Below, piece by piece: positions 1-4,826 of a stretch of 7,478 bases of DNA; positions within the stretch are counted from its first letter, which is position 1; each line of letters starts with the position of its first letter. The DNA comes from Bifidobacterium sp. UBA6881 (GTDB lineage: Bacteria; Actinomycetota; Actinomycetes; Actinomycetales; Bifidobacteriaceae), in contig DKCF01000091.1 in NCBI GenBank assembly GCA_002451435.1, positions 8,933 to 16,410 on the forward strand. Reading direction: 5' to 3'. A model generated the notes under the pieces. It searched no databases and was not told where the DNA came from. It saw only the letters and a list, made by a program, of their open reading frames with translations. Position numbers and translations under genes: made by a program.

Positions 1-464
1 CACTGGAAATCGTGGTTGCCGAAAGTGACCGCCCACGGCACCCCACGTTCGATAAGCGGCCGCGTCAATTGGCCGATGGTCGCACGCACCAGATCGCGCG
101 TATGCTCCAACGCGGTGGAGTACCGCTCCCGATCGGCCACGGAACCGTTTGGCCTGCTCCACTGGCGTTTCCGCATGGTCGACGCATATGCGGCGTCATA
201 TCCGGCGATCTGGTTGCCGGTGAACACCACGATGTCGGGACGTGTCGCATCGAGCGACGCCTCGATGAGCTTGATGGTGTCCGCGCCGATCTTCGGGCCA
301 TCCTGAATGTCGGTGAGCTGCAGCACGCGGAACTTGCCGGAATTGTGGAATTGCAGGCGGCCCAACCGTGCGGATACGGAAAGCGGACGCCGATCCCCCT
401 CTTCCGCCGGTTGGATGCGCGGGCGCGTGGACGCGGCTTTGATGGCATGCTGCAATTCGGTCAT
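1..464 (-). CDS. Calcineurin-like metallophosphoesterase, N-terminal part (cut by window edge)
   Basis: Reading from the ATG at 464 gives 154 open codons running off the left edge, so the C-terminal part is not visible. The visible part has the pattern of the calcineurin-like phosphoesterase fold: a hydrophobic strand ending in LQLTDIQD (residues 48-55), a strand ending in VVFTGNQ (79-85), and VTFGNHD (146-152). Such enzymes hydrolyse phosphoesters with a two-metal centre. The overall look (FRVLQLTD, PDIVVFTG, WAVTFGNHD) resembles the Dcr2/YkuE-type subgroup. Two motif positions are unusual: DxH reads D52-I-Q54, and the Asp of GDxx is Asn84. There is no signal peptide, so it is probably cytoplasmic. 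The ATG is the first start in frame, since no ATG, GTG or TTG lies close upstream; AGGG sits only 2 bases before it, a poor ribosome site. The substrate cannot be told from sequence. Confidence 0.85.
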   Translation of the reverse strand, partial: MTELQHAIKAASTRPRIQPAEEGDRRPLSVSARLGRLQFHNSGKFRVLQLTDIQDGPKIGADTIKLIEASLDATRPDIVVFTGNQIAGYDAAYASTMRKRQWSRPNGSVADRERYSTALEHTRDLVRATIGQLTRPLIERGVPWAVTFGNHDFQ

Positions 465-528
465 ATCCCTAGGGTAATGCAGCGCTCGGGAAACGCATAA
501 TGGTTGCGGAGATGGTACCGATGACGCG

Positions 529-560
529 AAAAAACAAAAAACCCTCGCATCAGCGAGGGT
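529..560 (-). terminator. Intrinsic terminator of the tRNA-Glu/tRNA-Gln unit
   Basis: On the minus strand an 8-bp perfect stem (553-560 with 541-548; ACCCTCGC / GCGAGGGT) closes a 4-base loop (TGAT) and is followed directly by a run of T broken by single G residues (540 down to 529). This is a textbook rho-independent terminator. It starts 3 bases after the tRNA-Gln CCA end, so it should end the tRNA transcript. It also lies upstream of the phosphoesterase start at 464, which suggests that gene has its own promoter. Confidence 0.93.
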
Positions 561-563
561 CAT

Positions 564-638
564 TGGCTGGGATGCCTGGACTCGAACCAAGAATGGCTGA
601 ACCAGAATCAGCTGTGTTGCCAATTACACCACATCCCA
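564..638 (-). tRNA. tRNA-Gln (anticodon CUG)
   Basis: A full cloverleaf folds on the minus strand. The acceptor stem is TGGGATG/CATCCCA with the U1-A72 pair typical of bacterial tRNA-Gln. The D stem is GTGT/ACAC, the anticodon stem is GCTGA/TCAGC around loop TTCTGGT (anticodon CTG), and the T arm is CTTGG-TTCGAGT-CCAGG with one wobble pair. The discriminator is G, and the CCA tail is encoded (564-566). It reads CAG codons. It lies 38 bases after tRNA-Glu and just before a strong terminator, so the two are probably co-transcribed. Confidence 0.96.
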
Positions 639-676
639 ATTTGGCTGGCGTGGCAACTTCGAAAAGTTGTCCGTCG

Positions 677-749
677 TACCCCCGACCGGATTTGAACCGG
701 TGTTGGCGCCGTGAGAGGGCGTAGTCCTAGACCGCTAGACGACGGGGGC
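677..749 (-). tRNA. tRNA-Glu (anticodon CUC)
   Basis: A cloverleaf folds on the minus strand. The acceptor stem is GCCCCCG/CGGGGGT with a G1-U72 wobble. The D arm starts GTCT, the anticodon loop is CTCTCAC (anticodon CTC, C34-U35-C36), and the T arm is ACCGG-TTCAAAT-CCGGT. The discriminator is A. The top pair of the anticodon stem appears to be an A27/C43 mismatch. The next three bases read CGA, so CCA is not encoded and must be added after processing, unlike its tRNA-Gln neighbour. It reads GAG codons and is the first gene of the tRNA pair, downstream of gltX on the same strand. Confidence 0.95.
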
Positions 750-799
750 TTAAATTATCGTTGTGATTCTCAGCAAGCTGTGAACCGCAACGAGTGATT

Positions 800-828
800 A
801 ATATACGCGAATCGCAGGCATTACGCAA
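800..828 (-). promoter_or_regulatory. Candidate promoter of the tRNA-Glu/tRNA-Gln unit
   Basis: On the minus strand, TTGCGT (823-828) and TATATT (800-805) are separated by exactly 17 bases. The -10 box matches 5 of 6 consensus bases; the -35 matches only 3 of 6. Transcription would start near 793, about 44 bases before the mature tRNA-Glu 5' end, leaving a short leader for RNase P to remove. Its place after a terminator-like hairpin of gltX supports independent transcription of the tRNAs. No mapping data are available to confirm it. Confidence 0.5.
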
Positions 829-1035
829 ATCACGGCGTGTCGCGCCATTTTCTGCCGTTTTCCCATGCCGGCAATACGGAAACAGCACGGTGGAATCCTT
901 CGGCACCGCGCAAAGCCGCAAAAGCGCGGCGCGAAATCCACACACAAAGTCGCAAAAAACAATGCGGAATCCCACGGTTCCGTATGCGAAGTCCCGCAAG
1001 TCTTGCAAGCCTCTAAAAAGCCCGGACGTCCGCGA
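829..1035. other. Intergenic stretch with no supported gene
   Basis: This is part of the 368-base gap between tRNA-Glu and the gltX stop; the rest of the gap holds the tRNA promoter candidate and a hairpin after gltX. Several frames are open here on both strands, but none has a ribosome site, family motif or convincing composition, and some run into the tRNA or into gltX. A perfect 10-base palindrome, CGGACGTCCG, sits at 1023-1032. I see nothing else here. Confidence 0.6.
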
Positions 1036-1072
1036 CAAACACGAAGACCCGCCGAATCGCTTCGACGGGCCT
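1036..1072 (-). terminator. Terminator-like hairpin downstream of gltX
   Basis: A 9-bp stem with one G-U pair (1061-1069 with 1048-1056) closes loop GCGA, 48 bases after the gltX stop. On the minus strand it is followed by TCTTCGTGTTTG, which is T-rich but not a clean run, so this is a weak to moderate intrinsic terminator. It would separate gltX from the tRNA unit, perhaps incompletely. Confidence 0.6.
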
Positions 1073-1117
1073 TCATCACGTCAATCACTCACATGACGCG
1101 CATGGTCTTGCGACGAA

Positions 1118-2638
1118 TCACAGGTGCTCGCGCAGACCCTGCAAACGGGCCAGCGAGATCTCCTTGCCGACGATCTCCATGGATTCGAACAGCGGCGGAG
1201 ACACGCGACGGCCGCTCATGGCCACACGCACCGGGCCGAACGCCAGACGCGGCTTGTAACCGCCGTCCTCAACAAGGGCCTTGTTCAGGGTCTCGTGGAT
1301 GAAGTCGGTCTTCCAGTTCTCTTCGGAAACGCCTTCCAGCGCCGCGATGGCGGCGTCCAGCACCTCGGGCGCGGAAGCCTTGAGCTGCTTGTGCGCATCG
1401 GCGGCGGGCTCGATGTACCGTTCGGTGGAGAGCAGGGAGCCGACCATGCCGGCGACCTCGCCCAGCAGACGCACGCGCGGCTGGACCAGTGGAGCCGCGG
1501 CGGTCAGTACCTCGCGCTCACGATCGGTCAGCGCATCCCAGGTATCCGCGGACACCACGCCGTCGCGGTGCAGGTACGGCACGGAACGGTTCAGGAAGTC
1601 CTGCGGTTCGAGCATGCGGATGTGCTCGGCGTTGATGGAGATGGCCTTGTCGATGTCGAAACGAGCCGGGTTGGCCTTCACGTCGCGCACATCGAACTTC
1701 TCGATCATCTCGTCCATGGAGAACACGTCGCGGTCCGGGGCGATCGACCAGCCCAGCAGGGCCAGGTAGTTCAGCAGGCCTTCGCGGATGAAACCGTTGT
1801 CGCGGTGCAGGAACAGGTTCGATTCCGGATCGCGCTTGGACAGCTTCTTGTTGCCCTGGCCCATCACATACGGCATATGGCCGAACAGCGGCATCTCCTT
1901 GGCGACGCCCAGTTCGATCAGGTAACGGTACAGCACGATCTGGCGCGGAGTGGAGCTCAGCAGATCCTCGCCGCGCAGCACGACGTTGATGCGCATCAAC
2001 GCGTCATCGACCGGGTTGGTCAGCGTGTACAGCGGATCGCCGTTCGGACGCACGATCACGTAATCCGGCACGGAACCGGCCTTGAACTCGATGCGTCCAC
2101 GAATGAGATCGTCGAAGGCGATGTCTTCGTCGGGCATGCGGATACGCAGGGCCGGCTTGCGGCCTTCAGCGCGGAAAGCGGCCTTCTGCTCCTCGGTGAG
2201 GTTGCGGTCGTAGCCATCGTAGCCGAACGCCTTCGGACGGCCCGCGGCCACGTTGCGCGCCTCGATCTCCTCCGGAGTGGAGAAGGATTCGTAGGCGTAG
2301 CCGGCCTTGAGCAGCTTGGCGGCGACGTCCTTGTAGATGTCGCCGCGTTCGGACTGGCGGTACGGGCCGTCGGGACCGCCGACGTTGATGCCCTCGTCCC
2401 AGTCGATGCCCAGCCAGTTCAGGGCCTCGATGATCTGGTTGTAGCTTTCCTCGGAGTCACGCTGCGCATCGGTGTCTTCGATGCGGAACACGAACGTGCC
2501 CTTGGTGTGACGGGCCTCGGCCCAGTTGAACAGTGCGGTACGGACCATGCCGACGTGCGGGATGCCGGTCGGAGATGGGCAGAAGCGCACGCGAACGTTT
2601 TCCGGAAGTTCCGGTTTGGTGTTTTCAGCTTCAGTCAT
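1118..2638 (-). CDS. gltX: Glutamyl-tRNA synthetase (class I)
   Basis: This is a 506-residue GluRS, a normal length for the bacterial enzyme. It attaches glutamate to tRNA-Glu in the cytoplasm using ATP. The class I signatures are clear: the HIGH-type motif PHVG at residues 27-30 inside FCPSPTGIPHVG, FRIEDTD at 51-57, and the KMSKS-type motif KLSKR at 265-269. The anticodon-binding helical domain fills the C-terminal third. The zinc-binding cysteine cluster of some GluRS enzymes is absent, with FSTPEEIEARN in that region. The sequence matches my memory of the Bifidobacterium enzyme closely, including the MTEAENT start, so I prefer 2638 to the in-frame ATG at 2647 or longer forms. The ribosome site is weak (GGA about 6 bases before). 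Placement beside tRNA-Glu and tRNA-Gln suggests a non-discriminating GluRS that also makes Glu-tRNA-Gln for GatCAB, which is inference. Confidence 0.97.
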   Translation of the reverse strand: MTEAENTKPELPENVRVRFCPSPTGIPHVGMVRTALFNWAEARHTKGTFVFRIEDTDAQRDSEESYNQIIEALNWLGIDWDEGINVGGPDGPYRQSERGDIYKDVAAKLLKAGYAYESFSTPEEIEARNVAAGRPKAFGYDGYDRNLTEEQKAAFRAEGRKPALRIRMPDEDIAFDDLIRGRIEFKAGSVPDYVIVRPNGDPLYTLTNPVDDALMRINVVLRGEDLLSSTPRQIVLYRYLIELGVAKEMPLFGHMPYVMGQGNKKLSKRDPESNLFLHRDNGFIREGLLNYLALLGWSIAPDRDVFSMDEMIEKFDVRDVKANPARFDIDKAISINAEHIRMLEPQDFLNRSVPYLHRDGVVSADTWDALTDREREVLTAAAPLVQPRVRLLGEVAGMVGSLLSTERYIEPAADAHKQLKASAPEVLDAAIAALEGVSEENWKTDFIHETLNKALVEDGGYKPRLAFGPVRVAMSGRRVSPPLFESMEIVGKEISLARLQGLREHL

Positions 2639-2670
2639 AGGTTCCATTGTGCCGCGCAAACCGGACGTGC

Positions 2671-2682
2671 GGGGCATGCCCC
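2671..2682. repeat. Perfect palindrome upstream of gltX
   Basis: GGGGCATGCCCC is a perfect 12-base palindrome 33 bases upstream of the gltX start. It could bind a dimeric regulator or be chance in GC-rich DNA. A second inverted repeat, ACGCAT-ATG-ATGCGT, lies at 2705-2719. I found no convincing -35/-10 pair for gltX in this gap, so the relation to its promoter is unknown. Confidence 0.35.
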
Positions 2683-2704
2683 TATATGGCCGACTTTCCC
2701 GCAT

Positions 2705-2719
2705 ACGCATATGATGCGT
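2705..2719. repeat. Inverted repeat ACGCAT-N3-ATGCGT
   Basis: Two perfect 6-base arms (2705-2710 and 2714-2719) flank ATG. The element lies 67 bases upstream of the gltX start. Its size and spacing suit a dimeric DNA-binding protein, but no regulator is encoded nearby and the role is unproven. Confidence 0.35.
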
Positions 2720-2729
2720 GCCATTATTC

Positions 2730-2771
2730 GCGCTCGCCGCGGATTCCGCCTGCATCGGGTTCGGCGAGCGC
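2730..2771. repeat. Long stem-loop between gltX and the upstream gene
   Basis: Perfect 10-base arms (GCGCTCGCCG at 2730-2739 and CGGCGAGCGC at 2762-2771) enclose 22 bases, which include part of a smaller hairpin, GCGGA-T-TCCGC (2739-2749). It lies 40 bases beyond the stop of the 2811-3797 gene on the minus strand. No T run follows on either strand, so it is not a classical intrinsic terminator. It may stabilise the mRNA 3' end or contribute to termination. Confidence 0.5.
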
Positions 2772-2810
2772 GCAAGACCGGTCAGTGAGACCGTTCCCGT
2801 CTGGGTTCCG

Positions 2811-3797
2811 TCAGAGGTCCACCTCCGGCTTGTCCGGATCGTCCTTCACATGCTTGAATTTGTCGGCGAGCGCCTGCTTGTTTCGCCGCTCATCCTCTTC
2901 GTTCGCCTCTTTTTCGGCCTGCTTCGGATCCCAACGCAGGTATTTGGCGTGCAACGCCCATTCCTGACCGGACAGCATGGCGAGGAACCTCACGGACGCG
3001 GTGAAGGTGCGCGCGTTGAAGGCGTTGCGCCGTACCGATACCGCATGCTCGTCGTCGCGGAACGCCGAATCGCGCAGCTCGATCAGATGGCGCAGGTCCA
3101 ACGCGTTGAGCGAGGTGTGCGGGACGGCGAACTGTTCGCGCAGCTCGTTGGCGTACAGCAATACGGGCAGCACGCGCATCGCCCGCTCCTGCGGATCGTC
3201 GAATCCGTAGCACATCAGGTTCATCAGCGCATCGCTGACGGTCAGCGATCCAAGGTACCGGGAGGTGAGCGTGTTGCGGTTCCTGGTGGCGGGCAGACAT
3301 AGGCCGATGCTGGCGGCGACCTCGTCGTCCACCGGAATGCCGGAGGTGTTGCGGATGGTTTTCGCCACACTACGCAGGATTCCGCGGATGTCGCGCTCGA
3401 TGACCGGATCGAGGTGGATGCCGAGCGTGGTGGCGGCTTCGAAGAACAGATCGGCGTCATTGGTTTCGGAATAGCCGCTCATCACGTCGTATGCGTGGTT
3501 CGCGTCCATCAACGCGCGGATGACGTCCTGTTCGCAGCCGGGGATGACGTCCATGCCTTCGTACACGGCCTCGGCCACCGAGGTATCGATCTCGTCGGGC
3601 AGCTTCAGCAGGGTCTGCGCCATCATGCGGGAGAAGCGCACCTGCAGGTCTTCCGCGTACCGGGCGTCGTTCTCCATTTCCTGCGCCGTCTGCAACGGCC
3701 ACATCCTCACCAGTTCGGTGCCGAAATCGATCGCCGTTCCCACCACGGAGGAATCGTACAGCGGCGTCACCGCGCTCTGGTCGATCTTAAAAGGCAT
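2811..3797 (-). CDS. Unrecognised 328-residue cytoplasmic protein
   Basis: I do not recognise this family. The start is well supported: AAAGGAG lies 5 bases before the ATG, and an extended -10 promoter candidate lies 46-76 bases upstream of the ATG. No signal peptide or membrane span is visible, so a soluble cytoplasmic protein is likely. It appears mostly helical, with few cysteines (near residues 93, 172 and 212). Notable patches are FGTELVRMWPLQTA near 25-38, GIPVDDEVAASIGLCLPATRNRN in the middle, and LTVSDALMNLMCYGFDD. The last 40 residues (from W289) are almost entirely charged (Lys, Glu, Asp, Arg), consistent with a coiled or disordered tail. Composition matches its neighbours, so recent transfer is not suggested. 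It lies between a phosphatase gene and gltX on the same strand; the gaps (121 and 172 bases) are too long for tight coupling. Confidence 0.85.
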   Translation of the reverse strand: MPFKIDQSAVTPLYDSSVVGTAIDFGTELVRMWPLQTAQEMENDARYAEDLQVRFSRMMAQTLLKLPDEIDTSVAEAVYEGMDVIPGCEQDVIRALMDANHAYDVMSGYSETNDADLFFEAATTLGIHLDPVIERDIRGILRSVAKTIRNTSGIPVDDEVAASIGLCLPATRNRNTLTSRYLGSLTVSDALMNLMCYGFDDPQERAMRVLPVLLYANELREQFAVPHTSLNALDLRHLIELRDSAFRDDEHAVSVRRNAFNARTFTASVRFLAMLSGQEWALHAKYLRWDPKQAEKEANEEDERRNKQALADKFKHVKDDPDKPEVDL

Positions 3798-3802
3798 GTC
3801 TG

Positions 3803-3809
3803 CTCCTTT
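3803..3809 (-). promoter_or_regulatory. Strong ribosome binding site for the 2811-3797 gene
   Basis: AAAGGAG on the minus strand lies 5 bases before the ATG at 3797. It fixes the start of this unrecognised gene and supports its being translated. Confidence 0.8.
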
Positions 3810-3849
3810 GCATCCCGATTGTGTCTGCCTGATTGCTCACGCTGTCTCC

Positions 3850-3878
3850 ATCATGTCATGGAAAGCGGCGGCGTTCAA
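3850..3878 (-). promoter_or_regulatory. Candidate extended -10 promoter of the 2811-3797 gene
   Basis: On the minus strand TTGAAC (3873-3878) and CATGAT (3850-3855) are 17 bases apart, with TGA directly before the -10 box forming an extended -10 (TGn). Each hexamer matches 4 of 6 consensus bases. Transcription would start near 3843, about 46 bases before the ATG, leaving room for the ribosome site. This suggests the gene is expressed independently of the upstream phosphatase gene. Confidence 0.5.
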
Positions 3879-3918
3879 CAACATCGCGCCGACATGCCAC
3901 GCAGCCGTCACGCGTCTG

Positions 3919-4578
3919 CTATGCGATGTCTGCGGCCGGGTCGGCGTATGCGATGGACATCACTTTCTTCGTTTCGCAATCGTAGGTGATCGAAGTGATC
4001 GAGGCGAGCGCGGTGTGCCGCAGCAGCATGTTGTGTTCCGGATGCCCGGTTTCCAGCATGTGCCGGTAGCTCCAGATCGGCGATTCGTGGCTGACCACGA
4101 TGATCTGCTCGCCCGGATGCTCGTCCACCTTCTCCAATGCGAATTCCTGCACGCGGTGCGCGATGGACCGGTAGCTTTCGCCCCAGCTGGGCTTCCACAG
4201 GTTGCGCACCAGCTTCCAGTTGCCGTTCTTCCACAACGCGCCCTCGCCGTATCCGATGCGTTTGCCGCGGAATTCGTTGCCGGCTTCGATGACGCGCTCG
4301 TCGGTGACGAGTTCCAATGGCGCCTCGCCGCGCAGTCCGCGCACCGCATTGAGCGACGAAAGAATCTCCCCCGCCGTTTCGCGCGTGCGTTCCAATGGCG
4401 ACGAATACACCGCGGACACGGTGTTGAGCTGCGGGCTGACCGCGATGTAGTGCGCGGTCGCCTGCGCCATGCGCACGCCGGTTTCGGACAGATGGAATCC
4501 CGGCAGTCGTTCGTACAGCAGATGCCCCGGATTCTCCACCTTGCCGTGCCTTACGAAATGGATGGTTGTAGCCGGCAT
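3919..4578 (-). CDS. Histidine phosphatase (phosphoglycerate mutase-like) family protein
   Basis: This 219-residue cytoplasmic protein carries the histidine phosphatase signature near its N-terminus: FVRHGKVENP, with the phospho-accepting histidine at residue 11 in RHG (10-12). The second-site pattern SSPLERTRET supplies Arg64, and the second catalytic histidine is His164 in VVSHESPI. A likely acid residue is Glu98 or Glu102. All the expected catalytic parts are therefore present. Members include cofactor-dependent phosphoglycerate mutases and many broad or specific phosphatases; the sequence alone does not tell which, and I see no reason to call it the glycolytic mutase. The ATG at 4578 places RHG where the family expects it; an AAAGG/GGCGGG purine stretch lies just upstream. 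It is divergent from the transporter at 4827. Confidence 0.93.
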   Translation of the reverse strand: MPATTIHFVRHGKVENPGHLLYERLPGFHLSETGVRMAQATAHYIAVSPQLNTVSAVYSSPLERTRETAGEILSSLNAVRGLRGEAPLELVTDERVIEAGNEFRGKRIGYGEGALWKNGNWKLVRNLWKPSWGESYRSIAHRVQEFALEKVDEHPGEQIIVVSHESPIWSYRHMLETGHPEHNMLLRHTALASITSITYDCETKKVMSIAYADPAADIA

Positions 4579-4681
4579 CGTCCCGCCTTTCCCTTGCCTG
4601 TATGCGCCGTCCTGACGAATACGCGCCTACTTTTCGCCACGTCCCCAATCTACCGCGTGTTGCGACAAGGCGCGTCCTAAA

Positions 4682-4715
4682 GTTGCCTTGGTCGACAACG
4701 ACCATGTGAGGCAAC
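4682..4715. repeat. Two-part inverted repeat midway between divergent genes
   Basis: Outer arms GTTGCCT/AGGCAAC (7 bp) and inner arms TGGTCG/CGACCA (6 bp) enclose loop ACAA; the four bases TGTG (4705-4708) form a bulge on one side. The arms total 13 perfect pairs. The element sits about 104 bases from the phosphatase start and 111 bases from the transporter start. It has no T run, so a terminator is unlikely. An operator or mRNA leader structure is plausible. Confidence 0.6.
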
Positions 4716-4810
4716 CCATCATACCTGCCGTGTCAATCGACGGACACGACCATCATTCCACCCCGCGCGCATATGCGTTATGGCGCGCGACGCGGGACCC
4801 GTACTTGGAG

Positions 4811-4818
4811 AGGAGGAG
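4811..4818 (+). promoter_or_regulatory. Strong ribosome binding site for the transporter
   Basis: AGGAGGAG ends 8 bases before the ATG at 4827. It decides this start over the longer in-frame ATG at 4773, which would add 18 residues of Arg-rich, unlikely sequence and place the ribosome site inside the gene. Confidence 0.85.
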
Positions 4819-4826
4819 CGCCGAGT

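Larger units (their letters stand above)
4579..4826. promoter_or_regulatory. Divergent intergenic region between the phosphatase and transporter genes
   Basis: These 248 bases should hold promoters for both flanking genes, but I could not find a -35/-10 pair on either strand that I trust. The region contains a near-central 13-bp interrupted hairpin (4682-4715), a 6-bp inverted repeat CGTGTC-N8-GACACG (4729-4748), and a GC-rich repeat with GCGCGC arms (4765-4770 and 4783-4788) just before the transporter's ribosome site. Such a concentration of dyads suggests regulation of one or both genes. No regulator is encoded in the window. Confidence 0.5.

Noticed and set aside
12..500. Open frame on the plus strand over the phosphoesterase
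   Set aside because: It is antisense to a frame carrying clear phosphoesterase motifs and has no family features of its own.
727..1302. Several open frames on both strands around the tRNA-Glu to gltX gap
   Set aside because: They overlap the tRNA or run into gltX, lack ribosome sites and show no recognisable domain.
2639..2755. Longer N-terminus for gltX
   Set aside because: The extra residues do not resemble GluRS, and the known bifidobacterial start (MTEAENT) matches 2638.
1124..2788. A 554-codon open frame on the plus strand opposite gltX
   Set aside because: The opposite strand encodes an unmistakable GluRS; long antisense frames are expected in GC-rich DNA.
3520..4680. A 386-codon plus-strand open frame across two minus-strand genes
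   Set aside because: It spans the gap and opposes both the histidine phosphatase and the 2811-3797 gene, with no motifs or ribosome site.
4773..4826. Longer start for the transporter
   Set aside because: The added 18 residues are Arg/Gly-rich and the strong ribosome site lies downstream, just before 4827.
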